Shown: positions 1-8,608, counted from the stretch's first letter. The stretch is 64,000 nucleotides of DNA from Tractidigestivibacter scatoligenes (GCF_001494635.1 NZ_LOJF01000010.1:248001-312000), one strand, 5' to 3'. Notes: generated by a model not told the origin, from the sequence alone. Made by a program: numbers and translations.

Positions 1-34
1 CCTTCCCGGCGACGACTTCTACTACGAGGCCTAG
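1..34 (+). CDS. C-terminal end of a probable ABC solute-binding protein (partial)
   Basis: Only the last ten codons are inside the window, reading LPGDDFYYEA before a TAG stop at 32-34. The next gene, a nitrate/taurine-type permease fused to its ATPase, starts 12 bases later. In such operons the periplasmic or lipoprotein substrate-binding component usually comes first, and a C-terminus of this kind would fit. The assignment rests almost wholly on position; the visible residues cannot prove the family. Confidence 0.35.
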   Translation, partial: LPGDDFYYEA

Positions 35-46
35 GCCGCAACTAGG

Positions 47-1465
47 GTGTCTGCCGAGAACAACAAAGCTTCCGTGACCCCGCGCGACGTTCTGCGCCGC
101 GCGGGCGCCGTTGCCTTCTGGCTCCTCGTGTGGCAGCTCGCAAGCATGGCCGTTGGCTCCGAGCTTCTGCTTGCCGGCCCCGTGACGGTGCTTGTGCGCC
201 TGACACAGCTCGTTCCCACGCCCGCCTTCTGGACCACGGTGGGCTTCTCGCTGGCGAGAATCGCCGCCGGCTTTGCCGTGGCGTTTGCGCTGGGTCTGGT
301 GCTTGGCCTTCTCGCTCACCGCTGGTACGCGCTGGCGGAGCTTCTCGCCCCGGCAGTGAGCTTCCTTAAGAGCGTGCCCATCGTCTGCGTGATTGTGCTT
401 TTGCTCATGTGGGTGGGGTCGGTGCGGGTCTCGGCCATCGCGGTCTTTCTCGCCGTGTTTCCCGCCATCTACTTCAGCGTGCTGGAGGGCCGCTCTGCGG
501 CGGATCCCGGCCTTGGCGAGCTGCTCCGCGTGATGGGCGTGTCCGGCTGGCGGCGCTTCCTGGCAGACGCCTGGCAGCAGCTCCTCCCGTACCTTGTGGC
601 AACGTGCAGGAACGCCTGTGGCATGGCCTGGAAGGCAGGCGTTGCCGCCGAGCTCATCGGCAGTCCGCGCGGCTCCATGGGCGAGCGCATCTACCAGGCA
701 AAACTCCTGCTCGAGACCGGCGACCTCTTTGCGTGGACCATCGTGGTGGTGACGCTTTCCTGGGCGTGCGAGAAGGCCTTCCTGGCGCTTCTGCGCGCAA
801 CCGCTGACTGGGCGCTTGCGGCAAGCGTGCCACGGGTTGCGGCGGCGCAGCGCAAGCAGGCGGCGCCCGCGCCGGCGGGAATCTTGCTCGACAACGTGAC
901 GCTGGGTTACGACGGTGTGCCCGTTGCCACCTGCAACCTCGCGCTTGCGCCGGGCTCGCGCACGGTGCTCGCCGACCCCTCCGGCGCTGGCAAGACCACG
1001 CTGGTGCGCACGGTCTGCGGACTTCTTGCTCCGCTCTCGGGGCGCGTCCAGGCACCGGGCTCGGTTGCGCTCTCCGTGCAGTTCCAGGACACCCGACTGG
1101 TGGAGGCAATGACTGCCGAGCAGAACGTGCTGCTCTGCTCGGCGGGTGCGCTCTCGGCGGACGAGGCGCACACGCTTCTGGCAGAGCTGCTGCCTAAGGA
1201 CGCGCTGGGTAGGCCGGTCTCGGAGCTCTCTGGTGGGCAGCGTCGCCGCGTTGAGCTTGCGCGGGCGTTCGCGCATCCCGGCGCGGCAGTTGTTCTCGAC
1301 GAGCCCTTTGCCTCGCTTGATGCTGCCTCGCACCAGGCGGCGGCGGCCTTTGTGCTGCGCCATCTGGGCGGTCGCACGCTGCTTGTGGCCTCGCATGCCT
1401 CCGGTGACGTGGATCTTCTCCGTGCGACGCCTGCGCGCCTGGGCGACGCGTGCGGCGAGAGGTAG
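47..1465 (+). CDS. ABC transporter, fused permease and ATPase (nitrate/sulfonate/taurine type)
   Basis: One 472-residue polypeptide carries both halves of an importer. Residues about 15-260 contain five or six hydrophobic segments and the EAA-like cytoplasmic loop typical of SsuC/TauC permeases (LGELLRVMGVSGWRRF). Residues about 280-470 form an ABC ATPase with a Walker A variant (DPSGAGKTT), a Q-loop (QFQDTRLVE), the signature LSGGQRRR, Walker B (AVVLDEP) and an H-loop (ASHAS). The start is GTG at 47, just after the preceding gene. These two components are normally separate genes, so the fusion is unusual. Substrate cannot be told from sequence; thiamine-precursor, nitrate, sulfonate and riboflavin importers all use this architecture. 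Confidence 0.85.
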   Translation: MSAENNKASVTPRDVLRRAGAVAFWLLVWQLASMAVGSELLLAGPVTVLVRLTQLVPTPAFWTTVGFSLARIAAGFAVAFALGLVLGLLAHRWYALAELLAPAVSFLKSVPIVCVIVLLLMWVGSVRVSAIAVFLAVFPAIYFSVLEGRSAADPGLGELLRVMGVSGWRRFLADAWQQLLPYLVATCRNACGMAWKAGVAAELIGSPRGSMGERIYQAKLLLETGDLFAWTIVVVTLSWACEKAFLALLRATADWALAASVPRVAAAQRKQAAPAPAGILLDNVTLGYDGVPVATCNLALAPGSRTVLADPSGAGKTTLVRTVCGLLAPLSGRVQAPGSVALSVQFQDTRLVEAMTAEQNVLLCSAGALSADEAHTLLAELLPKDALGRPVSELSGGQRRRVELARAFAHPGAAVVLDEPFASLDAASHQAAAAFVLRHLGGRTLLVASHASGDVDLLRATPARLGDACGER

Positions 1466-1477
1466 CGCGCCCCCGTT

Positions 1478-2884
1478 CTATGCCCTATACATCTGGTCAA
1501 GCGTCACAAGCATCACATCATTGCGGCTTTTGCACTTCTCAGCTGTTCCTTGCGAGACACTCTTTTTGGTAAAGAGCATGATGCCTTCTGTCGCATATCC
1601 CCTTACCAGTCCTCGCTTACCGTCGAGATCTGCAAGCTCGCTCGTCTCGTCAAACCCCTCGCGGTACTTGCATTCGCCTATAAGCATCGTGTGCTCCATG
1701 GGGTCCGCCGCGATGACGTCGATGTCGTCTTGTGCATGCGTGGAGGGGTTAGTTCCCCACCAGCTGCCCAGCCGCGTGACGGCAATGGGTAGCTGACCAG
1801 CGCGCGCCTGCTCTCCCAGCCACTCGAGACATAGACGCTCGAAACGGTGCCCCAGGTAGTCATCAAGCTGCTGCTCGGGAAGGCGATGGGCAAGGGTATC
1901 GCCAAAGCCCCCTTCAATGTCACTTACTCGAGGCATGACAAAGCGGAACCAAAAGTCATAGCAGGCGTCGCAGATCCGGTAGATTCCACGCTTGCTCGAG
2001 TGCTCGTTCTCCCCAAACGGCGTGGCCTTCTCGATGATGCCAAGCTGGCAAAGCGAGGAGAGGTACTTGGGGATTGTTGTGGCATCCACGCCGACTCTGT
2101 CCGCCATAAGCTTTGTCCGATTTGCACCGCCGGCAATTGCGCGGAGGAGGGACGCATAGAGTGCTGGCTCAGAGAACTCTTGACGCAACAGTCCATATGG
2201 TTCGTCAAAGAGAAACCCCGAGGGATTGAAGTAGAGATCTGCAAGGTTGTCTCTAAACCCGCGTTGAGGATCTACCTGTTCCAGGTAGTAAGGGACTCCT
2301 CCAAAGCATCCGTAATACTCGTATTGTTCCTGCGGAGAAAGGCCGGGAAACATCTGGGCAGCCTCAAGGTATCCCAGAGGCCCAATCTTCATCTGGGCTG
2401 TTCGCCTGCCGTAGAGTGGGCTCTTTCTCCCCAGGACATCGCTCTCCATAAAGCCTTCGTTGCTGCCGCAGAGCATCACGAATACATTTGTTTGCTTGAA
2501 GGCGCGGTCAATGGTGACCTGCAGCGCGGAGGGAATGGACTCGTTTCTCTGTGCGGCATAGGGAAGCTCGTCGAATACGAACACAAAGCGCTCGCGCTTG
2601 CCACGCTCGGCAATGAACTCGAAGGCATCCGCCCACGTGGCAAACGCACCTACCGTGGCGGGCAGGTCGAAGAATGAATAGACTGCACGGCTAAAGTCTG
2701 CAAGGTTGTCCTTGTCGGCCTGGTCAAGCGCGGTGAAGAAGAGCGTGCGCTTGTTCTCGCAGAACTTGGAGATAAGGGTGGTCTTGCCAACGCGTCTGCG
2801 CCCGTACACAACGACGAGCTGGAACTTCTCGGCTGTGTATAGCTGTTCGAGCTGTGCAAGCTCCCTCTGACGCCCAACGAACAC
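1478..2884 (-). CDS. AAA ATPase with C-terminal DUF234 (PD-(D/E)XK-like) domain
   Basis: This 468-residue protein starts with FVGRQRELAQLEQLY and has a Walker A motif GRRRVGKTTLI (about 30-40) and Walker B VFVFDELPYA. That is the pattern of the archaeal-type ATPase family (PF01637). The C-terminal third carries IDVIAADP followed by IGECKYRE, the D...ExK pattern of the DUF234 nuclease-like domain. Start is GTG at 2884 with an upstream GAGGAGG. Members are widespread in anaerobes and their role is not settled; some lie in mobile or defence contexts. It is transcribed toward the ABC transporter and its promoter region holds overlapping AT-rich palindromes, listed separately. Confidence 0.85.
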   Translation of the reverse strand: MFVGRQRELAQLEQLYTAEKFQLVVVYGRRRVGKTTLISKFCENKRTLFFTALDQADKDNLADFSRAVYSFFDLPATVGAFATWADAFEFIAERGKRERFVFVFDELPYAAQRNESIPSALQVTIDRAFKQTNVFVMLCGSNEGFMESDVLGRKSPLYGRRTAQMKIGPLGYLEAAQMFPGLSPQEQYEYYGCFGGVPYYLEQVDPQRGFRDNLADLYFNPSGFLFDEPYGLLRQEFSEPALYASLLRAIAGGANRTKLMADRVGVDATTIPKYLSSLCQLGIIEKATPFGENEHSSKRGIYRICDACYDFWFRFVMPRVSDIEGGFGDTLAHRLPEQQLDDYLGHRFERLCLEWLGEQARAGQLPIAVTRLGSWWGTNPSTHAQDDIDVIAADPMEHTMLIGECKYREGFDETSELADLDGKRGLVRGYATEGIMLFTKKSVSQGTAEKCKSRNDVMLVTLDQMYRA

Positions 2885-2952
2885 GATGGCCTCCTCGTCT
2901 GTTTGAGCCCCTTTGCCCGTGCCGTCACGTTGTGTCCGGCAGTGAGAGATGC

Positions 2953-2987
2953 ATTATTCTACAAAGAATAATTCTCTTGAGAATAAT
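2953..2987 (-). promoter_or_regulatory. AT-rich overlapping palindromes, probable promoter/operator of the AAA ATPase gene
   Basis: ATTATTCT (2953-2960) is paired with AGAATAAT (2965-2972). A third AGAATAAT follows at 2980-2987, creating a second palindrome ATTCTCTTGAGAAT (2971-2984). The block lies about 70-100 bases upstream of the GTG at 2884 and is a sharp AT-rich island in GC-rich DNA. It resembles a dimeric repressor operator overlapping a promoter. No regulator is identified. Confidence 0.45.
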
Positions 2988-3066
2988 ATATGCGAGAAAC
3001 CGACGCGCCCGGACCAGAGGACTGGGGCGCGGACGCTGAGCGGAGATCTTTATCGCCGAGGCGCGC

Positions 3067-3309
3067 CTACTTGGAGTACGCCGCCCGTACGCTGACGCCG
3101 GGAATGGCGCCAATGCGCCCGGCCAGCGCCGCAATGGCGTCTTGCGGCGCATCGACCGCCACGGAGATGATGTTCATGCGCCGCTTGGGATAGGGGATGC
3201 CCATGCGCCCGATGATGATGCCGGCATTCTCGTGCAGCACCTCGTTGAGGTGCGCGACCGAATCCGGGTCTTCCACGATGATGCCCAGCACCGCTACGCG
3301 AGTCTCCAT
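3067..3309 (-). CDS. TM1266-type iron-only hydrogenase system putative regulator (ACT-like)
   Basis: The 80-residue protein (METRVAVLGIIVEDPDSV... GIIIGRMGIPYPKRR...) matches the small ACT-like family named after Thermotoga TM1266. That family usually sits beside [FeFe]-hydrogenase maturation genes and is thought to be regulatory. Characteristic parts are the VLGIIVEDP strand, the HENAGIIIGRMGIPY centre and the final GVSVRAAYSK. An RBS-like GGAGG lies upstream of ATG 3309. No hyd gene is nearby, so the gene is an orphan here and its partner must be elsewhere. Confidence 0.8.
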   Translation of the reverse strand: METRVAVLGIIVEDPDSVAHLNEVLHENAGIIIGRMGIPYPKRRMNIISVAVDAPQDAIAALAGRIGAIPGVSVRAAYSK

Positions 3310-3377
3310 GGCTGCCTCCTGTGACCTGCGTTTCTCTCAGCTTCAACCGACAGAATACGCGCCTCAGGCGAGGTGAT

Positions 3378-3433
3378 GTCGCCGGAAGGCTCCGTATGTT
3401 GCAAATCGCGCCAAAAGGGAGGCTCCGGCGACA
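3378..3433. repeat. Palindromic element family C, copy 1
   Basis: A 56-bp unit bounded by a perfect 10-bp inverted repeat, TGTCGCCGGA (3378-3387) and TCCGGCGACA (3424-3433). A second similar unit follows at once in direct orientation. The pair fills much of the gap between the TM1266-type gene and helD. Confidence 0.6.
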
Positions 3434-3438
3434 AAATA

Positions 3439-3492
3439 TCGCCGGAGAGGAGGTTTTTGCGACAATCTGCGCAAAACGTGCCCCTCCGGCGA
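3439..3492. repeat. Palindromic element family C, copy 2
   Basis: A 54-bp unit bounded by TCGCCGGAG (3439-3447) and CTCCGGCGA (3484-3492). Inner sequence is related to copy 1: both contain a TTGC...GCGC.AAAA core. No T-tract follows either arm, so it does not look like a simple terminator. Confidence 0.6.
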
Positions 3493-3518
3493 CAAACGCC
3501 CGTGCCGCGCCCCGCGCC

Positions 3519-5639
3519 CTACCGTGCGAGAAGCGGCGTCAGCTCTCCCTGCGACACAATTGTGACCTCGTGCATCGCGCGGCTGATGGCGGTGTAGAGC
3601 CTGCGGCGGGCAAGCGGCGTGTCCGGGTAGACCTGGGCCTGTGCGTCGGGCACCACCACGTGGTCAAACTCCAGGCCTTTTGCCAGGCGCAGGTCCATGA
3701 GCACCACGCCGCTTGCCGGCATGAGCGAGTTGCGGTCCACAAGCTGCACGCTCTCACCCAGCTGCTTCGAGAGCCAGTTTGCGCGCGCGGCGTCGGCGGC
3801 GACGATGGCGGTGAGGCCCTCCTCGCCCGCGGCCTTCTCGGCAATGCGTGCCAGCTCAGCCACGTAGTGCCCCGCGTCGCCGTCCACCACCTCCACAACG
3901 CGCGGCGGCGTGCCCGCGCGCTGCACCGAGGTGAGGCGCGCACGCTCGTCCAGCGGCAGCAGGCTCGTGAACAGCTCCGTAATCTCGGGACTCGAGCGGT
4001 AGCTGGTGAGAAGCTCGCAGGTCTCGACCTCGCCATGCGTTGCCGAGAAGATCTGGCGCACCTGGTCGAAGGTCGCCGTGCCCTCGCGGATGGCCTGGTG
4101 CTCGTCGCCCAGCAGCATGAAGTGGGCGCGCGGGAAGTAGCGCGCCAGCACCATGAGCTGCGTCACGGTGTAGTCCTGCACCTCGTCCACCATCACGTAG
4201 CGCGCGGACTTCTCGCCCCCGCCCATCACCAGCAACTTGAGGTAGACCCACTCGGCCGCCGTGAGCGCGCTCTTGCCCAGCACGCGCATGCCAATGCGGT
4301 CGATGCGCAGCCAGTTGCCGCGCTCGATCTCGTCGTGAGCGCCGCTAAAGAGATGCCGCAGGTAGGTGAGGGCGTAGGCGGCGCACTCATCGTCGTCGGC
4401 GGGGCTTATCGTCTGGCCAAAGACCTCGACCTGCTCCTCCACGTCAAGGCCCAGCATCTCCTCCCAGACCTCCTCGCTCTTGGAGAGCGCCGCGAGCTTG
4501 CGGTCAAGGCGGTCGTGCAGCTCGTCCTTCACCAGTGCGGTGAGGCGCGGACCCACGGGAATCTGCGAGAACTTGGCCACGGCGCCCGCCACCGAGGACG
4601 CCTTGAGCATCACGCGCTCTCCGCAGCGGACCTCGCGCAGGTCATCGGGCTCAAGCGTCATCGTGCGCACGCCCTCCTCCAGGTGCGCGAGCTCCTCCGG
4701 GTCTCCGTCGCGCCCGTCGCCGCGCTCGGAGAGGCCCAGGCTGGCGAGAAAGCCGCGCCACGTGAAGATGCGCGGGTTCTTCTCGCCCATGCTTGGCAGC
4801 ACGGTGTCAATGTAGTGACGGAAGACGTCGTTGGGCGTGAAGAGAAAGATCTGGTCGGCCGAGAGGGTCTTGCGCTCCTGGTAGAAGAGGTACGCCACGC
4901 GCTGTAGCAGCACCGAGGTCTTGCCCGAGCCGGCGATGCCGCTCACGAGCAGCACCGGCACGTCCTCGTGGCGGATGACCGCGTTCTGCTCGCGCTGGAT
5001 GGTCGCGGTGATGGCCGCGAGCTTCTCGGAGTGGTGCTTCTTGAGCGCGCCGAGAAGCAGCGAGTCCTCGATGGCCACGGTGGTGTCGAAGTATGAGTTG
5101 AGCGTGTCGCGCGTGATGTCGAACTGGCGGCGCAGCAGCAGGTTGACGGTGCGCGTGCGGCCGTCCACCTGGTAGGAGGTGGGGCCCATCTCCTGGTTGT
5201 AGTAGGTCTCGGCCACGGGGCTGCGCCAGTCCACGATGAGCGGGCGCTTGTGCTCGTCGGTCATGCCCGCGGCGCCAATGTAGACGTCGCGCGGCGGACG
5301 GCCGGGGCGCATCTCGAGCGTGACCTTGGCGAAGTAGGGCTGGCGCAGCAACAGGAGCACGCGCTGGAGCTTCTCGACGGTGAAGTCGTGGTACTGGTTG
5401 TACGTGTCGATGACCGAGTTGAGCGTTTCGATGGCGGCGAGCGTCTCCATGGTCTCGTCAGTGCCGCCAAAGTCGGGACGAATCTCCTCGCTCATCTCGC
5501 GAAGGTCGTCCGCGGCGCCCTTGTGGCTGGTCTCAATCTCCTCGGTGAGGGTGTCGCGCAGGTCGCAGAGCTGGGCGTATATCGCGCTCAGGTGGTCCTG
5601 CTCCTCGCGGAACGTTGCGTCGTGCGTCTCGTCTGCCAT
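3519..5639 (-). CDS. helD: RNA polymerase recycling ATPase HelD (UvrD-like)
   Basis: The 706-residue protein has the HelD layout. An N-terminal coiled-coil region (EEQDHLSAIYAQLCDLRDTL...) reaches toward RNA polymerase. It is followed by a superfamily 1 motor with Walker A GIAGSGKTSVLL (about 210-222), motif II MVDEVQDYT, motif III MLLGDEHQAI and motif VI YTAISRAMHEV. HelD removes stalled RNA polymerase from DNA and helps recycle it. A GGGAGGACGC ribosome site precedes the ATG at 5639. Length and motif order agree with Gram-positive HelD and nothing is missing. A generic UvrD helicase is less likely because of the N-terminal arm. Confidence 0.9.
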   Translation of the reverse strand: MADETHDATFREEQDHLSAIYAQLCDLRDTLTEEIETSHKGAADDLREMSEEIRPDFGGTDETMETLAAIETLNSVIDTYNQYHDFTVEKLQRVLLLLRQPYFAKVTLEMRPGRPPRDVYIGAAGMTDEHKRPLIVDWRSPVAETYYNQEMGPTSYQVDGRTRTVNLLLRRQFDITRDTLNSYFDTTVAIEDSLLLGALKKHHSEKLAAITATIQREQNAVIRHEDVPVLLVSGIAGSGKTSVLLQRVAYLFYQERKTLSADQIFLFTPNDVFRHYIDTVLPSMGEKNPRIFTWRGFLASLGLSERGDGRDGDPEELAHLEEGVRTMTLEPDDLREVRCGERVMLKASSVAGAVAKFSQIPVGPRLTALVKDELHDRLDRKLAALSKSEEVWEEMLGLDVEEQVEVFGQTISPADDDECAAYALTYLRHLFSGAHDEIERGNWLRIDRIGMRVLGKSALTAAEWVYLKLLVMGGGEKSARYVMVDEVQDYTVTQLMVLARYFPRAHFMLLGDEHQAIREGTATFDQVRQIFSATHGEVETCELLTSYRSSPEITELFTSLLPLDERARLTSVQRAGTPPRVVEVVDGDAGHYVAELARIAEKAAGEEGLTAIVAADAARANWLSKQLGESVQLVDRNSLMPASGVVLMDLRLAKGLEFDHVVVPDAQAQVYPDTPLARRRLYTAISRAMHEVTIVSQGELTPLLAR

Positions 5640-5747
5640 GCGTCCTCCCAGTGCCCGGCACGAAAGCGTGACGGACTATTGTAACGCGAGAGGAGCGGGC
5701 GGCGCAGCGCTCGAACGACGCCGGCGCGGCGGGCAGGACCGCGGGCG

Positions 5748-6098
5748 CTAGGCCGTGGCTTCCTCGCTCGTCACGATGCGCACGGTGCAGGAGGGGAAGC
5801 CCCCGGCGTTCGAGTACGTCACGGTGCAGGGGATGCGGGCGGGGAGCGCCTTGGGGTCGAGGCCTGCGCCCAGCGCCAACGCGCCCATCTCCTTTGCGTT
5901 GATACGGCCAACCAGCTCCTCGAAGACCTGACAACGCCAGGTGGAGCCAATGCCCAGCGGGCCCTTCTCGCGCACGAACTCGCCCGGCGCCGAGGTGACG
6001 GAGTGCTTGGTCATCTCGAGACCGGCGGCAAGGACCATCGTGGTGCTCTCAAAGACAAACTCCTCGAGCCTCTCGGGCTCGCGCCTACGTGCCGACAT
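5748..6098 (-). CDS. Conserved hypothetical protein, 116 residues
   Basis: I do not recognise this protein. It starts MSARRREPERLEEF at ATG 6098, chosen because AAGGAGACAC lies just upstream. A longer in-frame extension exists but would overlap engB on the same strand. The product looks soluble and mixed alpha/beta, with no membrane segment or signal peptide. It has two cysteines near the C-terminus (PCTVTYSNAGGFPSC) and a GSTWRCQVFEE stretch. It lies between helD and engB on the same strand, about 83 bases after engB, so it may be co-transcribed with engB. Confidence 0.6.
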   Translation of the reverse strand: MSARRREPERLEEFVFESTTMVLAAGLEMTKHSVTSAPGEFVREKGPLGIGSTWRCQVFEELVGRINAKEMGALALGAGLDPKALPARIPCTVTYSNAGGFPSCTVRIVTSEEATA

Positions 6099-6181
6099 GC
6101 GTGTCTCCTTGTTGCGTTGGTGTTCTCGATGCGGGCGGCGTGCAGCGGCGGGTCGCGCTGACCGGTCTCGTCGTGTGCTGC

Positions 6182-6766
6182 CTAGTCGCAGGCCTTCTCG
6201 ATGCGGTGGCGCAGCTCGTCGATGCCCAGGCCGGTCTGCGCGGAGGTAAGCAGCATCTGCTCGCGCGGCACCTCGAGCTGCTGCGAGAGAAGCTCCACCT
6301 GGCGCGTCTGCTTGGGTCGGCTGAGCTTGTCGGCCTTGGTGAGCGCAACCACAAAGGGGAGGTCGTTCTCGCGGAGAAACGCGAGCATGTCCTGGTCGAG
6401 CTTTTGCGCCTCCAGGCGCACGTCGACAAGGGCGATGACCAGGTTGAAGCTGCGCTCCTGGGCAAAGTAGCCCGAGATGAGGTTTGCCCAGCGCTGGCGC
6501 TCGGCCATCGAGACGCGCGCGTAGCCGTAGCCCGGCAGGTCTACAAAGCTGATGCCGTCTGCCTCGAAGAAGTTCACGTTGGCCGTCTTGCCCGGTTGCG
6601 ACGAGACCTTCGCGAGCGCCTTGCGCCCCAGCAGCTTGTTGAGCAGCGACGACTTGCCCACGTTGGAGCGGCCGACAAAGGCGACCTCGGGCGTGGTGGG
6701 GGCGGGGAGCCCGTCGACGGTGCCGTATGAAGCAATGAAGCGAGCGTTCTGCAGGTTGAGCGCCAT
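6182..6766 (-). CDS. engB: Ribosome biogenesis GTP-binding protein EngB/YsxC
   Basis: The 194-residue protein shows the TrmE-Era-EngA-EngB GTPase set: G1 GRSNVGKSSLLN (about 32-43), the switch region SSQPGKTANVNFF, G3 DLPGYGYARVS, G4 TKADKLSR and G5 SAQTG. The protein assists late assembly of the 50S ribosomal subunit and is usually essential. Length is normal for the family. ATG at 6766 has AGAGG upstream. The next gene downstream is a hypothetical on the same strand. Confidence 0.95.
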   Translation of the reverse strand: MALNLQNARFIASYGTVDGLPAPTTPEVAFVGRSNVGKSSLLNKLLGRKALAKVSSQPGKTANVNFFEADGISFVDLPGYGYARVSMAERQRWANLISGYFAQERSFNLVIALVDVRLEAQKLDQDMLAFLRENDLPFVVALTKADKLSRPKQTRQVELLSQQLEVPREQMLLTSAQTGLGIDELRHRIEKACD

Positions 6767-6864
6767 GGTTTCCTCTTTTCGCGATGCCTTTGGGTGACGA
6801 TTCTACCCGAAGCAGGCGGTGCCGCCGCGTTTCTCGGCGTCGAATCCCTTGCTGCTTGGGCTTT

Positions 6865-6958
6865 GCGTTCGCGACGCTGCCGTTCTCCTCTAGATTCTGC
6901 GCTCGCGACGCTGCCGTACTCCCCTGGATCTCGCGCTCGCGACGCTGCCGTACTCCCC
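6865..6958. repeat. 34-bp tandem repeat array next to element A1
   Basis: Three units of 34-bp period begin at 6865, 6899 and 6933 and share GCG(T/C)TCGCGACGCTGCCG followed by T.CTCC. The last unit runs straight into the left terminal repeat of palindromic element A1. There are no spacers of differing sequence, so this is not a CRISPR array. Confidence 0.65.
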
Positions 6959-7038
6959 AAACTACGCACGGTCGCAATTCAGGTTTGTGGATTGCTGGGC
7001 TTTTGTCCGCCCCGTCTTCAGTCGTGCGTAGTTCGGGG
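6955..7038. repeat. Terminal-inverted-repeat element family A, copy 1
   Basis: CCCCAAACTACGCACG (6955-6970) is matched, with one mismatch, by the inverted CGTGCGTAGTTCGGGG (7023-7038). The 38 internal bases at 6970-7007 reappear in inverted orientation at 8731-8768 with one difference. The element is too short to code for a transposase. It lies 200 bases upstream of a nuclease-like gene. Confidence 0.75.
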
Positions 7039-7237
7039 AGCTGGTACGCGTTGCGAGAAGGGCCTCGCCGCTGAATGGGGCCCACTGCAGACAAGGGCTT
7101 GCTGCCCGGATGTACCTCTGACAGGAAACTTGCACGAAGCAGTCAAAACTTTTTCGCCGTCCGCCGACGAATCCCTGGTACAGGCCACAGCCGAGATACG
7201 GTGAGTCCACCAAAACCAACGGCCCCCCGGAGAAGCC

Positions 7238-8404
7238 ATGATTCAAACGCTTACCGATGACATTGCCGCATGGAAACCCGTCGTGTTCGTGAGCCACGAG
7301 TCGGCGAGAATTGCCTGTTGGAATCTAGTGGGGCGTGAGGTGGGGCGTTGGCCCGTTGGGCGTTCGCGGCTCCTTCTGCCAGACGACGGTTGCATTACGC
7401 GCCAGAGAGAGTTCGCAAAGCTTGCTGCAACCATTGACCTGCATGCGCTTGGCCTGGACACGGCTCCTGTCGACCTTCTCGTCCCCACGGCTTCCGCGCG
7501 CTCGCGTGGCAAGCGCGCGATTCTTCACGTGTGGCAAGATGCAATTCTCCGCAAGAGCTTCCTTATTGCTGAGAGGCGCCTGTTGGTGAGCAGCCCGTGC
7601 TTCACAGTGCTCCAAATGGGATGCGCGCACCGGCCAACCCAGCTGTCACAGGAGCGCGCCAGCACAGAGATGGAGGCAGAGCGAGTGGTGCGCGCGTCTC
7701 TCGGCCTGCCGGAGCAGGACTTCTCCGCAACAGACCTTGTGGCGTGGGATAACATCTGGCGTCTTGTATGCCTTGCGCGAACGGTCACCGAGTTCGCTGG
7801 GACTTATCGGCCAGCCGTCCCGCCTTGTAACCAGGTGACCTTTGGGTATCCGCCGCTCGCCACGCGAGATGAGATGCGCGCGTTTATCGGCGTTCTTCCC
7901 GCCTCGGCCGGCGTGATGCGGGCGAGAAGGGCTATCGAGCTGGGTTTTGACCGCGCGGCGTCTCCCATGGAGACGGCGTTGGCGCTCATGCTGTCTCTCG
8001 ATGTTGATCTTGGTGGCTTTGGCTTGCCTCGACCAACGCTTAACCATCCGATAGTCGTTGACCCACGGTGGCGTGACCTTGCGAGTCAGGATTGCATGGA
8101 GGTCGATCTTGCGTGGGATGGGGTTCGCCTTACCATAGAGTATGACGGTGATGATCACCATCCGGTTGAGGATACCGAGAAGGCCGCCGATGACAACGAA
8201 CGGCAAAACTCCCTGGTAGCAATGGGTCATATGGTGCTACGCGTGCGCTATCCGCAGGTTGCGGACTACTCTCGACTGGCGCTTCTCGTGCGGCAGATTG
8301 CCCATATTCTTGATTTTGAGCTGGTGCAGCCAACTGATTTACAGATGGTTCGCCGGCGCAGACTCCACGCGGCGCTCCTGGGCCGCGGGACTACGTGCGG
8401 ATAA
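7238..8404 (+). CDS. Uncharacterised protein with DUF559/Vsr-like endonuclease core (paralog 1)
   Basis: The 388-residue protein has no clear named family. Its C-terminal part shows the Vsr/DUF559 pattern: D290, E301 in IEYDGDDHH, H308, a following D...R..N.L helix and MGHMVLRVRYPQV. Four other blocks are shared with the gene at 21641-22585: an N-terminal H-x-S-A...W motif (SHESARIACW), SSPCFTVLQ, EFAGTYR and SPMETALALMLSLDVDLGG. ATG 7238 has GGAGAAG upstream. Inverted copies of repeat element A lie on both sides (6955-7038 and 8705-8778). The catalytic-site spacing is intact, so a nuclease or nicking role is plausible but inferred. No methylase or partner gene is adjacent. Confidence 0.65.
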   Translation: MIQTLTDDIAAWKPVVFVSHESARIACWNLVGREVGRWPVGRSRLLLPDDGCITRQREFAKLAATIDLHALGLDTAPVDLLVPTASARSRGKRAILHVWQDAILRKSFLIAERRLLVSSPCFTVLQMGCAHRPTQLSQERASTEMEAERVVRASLGLPEQDFSATDLVAWDNIWRLVCLARTVTEFAGTYRPAVPPCNQVTFGYPPLATRDEMRAFIGVLPASAGVMRARRAIELGFDRAASPMETALALMLSLDVDLGGFGLPRPTLNHPIVVDPRWRDLASQDCMEVDLAWDGVRLTIEYDGDDHHPVEDTEKAADDNERQNSLVAMGHMVLRVRYPQVADYSRLALLVRQIAHILDFELVQPTDLQMVRRRRLHAALLGRGTTCG

Positions 8405-8608
8405 GGCCGAGAAACGCGACGGCCTGTCTCTGCGTCAGCAAGATGGTATCTTCCGCGGCCCTGTGTCGGTGCTGTCGGGCAGTTTTCGGACAGAATTCGC
8501 CGCTGGGGGGTGCCCAAAACGTCTACTTTCTGCCCGGTAGCGCCCGTGGTCACAGAAGAACGCTGCACAGGGGTTAATCTCCGCGTGCAGAGAAGACGGC
8601 TGCACAAG
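8405..8608. other. Gap after nuclease-like gene, no gene seen
   Basis: About 200 bases of GC-rich sequence between the nuclease-like gene and a tandem repeat array. No open frame with a ribosome site was found. Confidence 0.5.

Noticed and set aside
3321-4907. Plus-strand open frame of 528 codons opposite helD
   Set aside because: Its translation is a His/Leu/Val-rich shadow of helD.
5748-7094. 448-codon minus-strand frame that extends the small gene at 5748
   Set aside because: The upstream extension overlaps engB on the same strand in another frame. A good ribosome site places the start at 6098.
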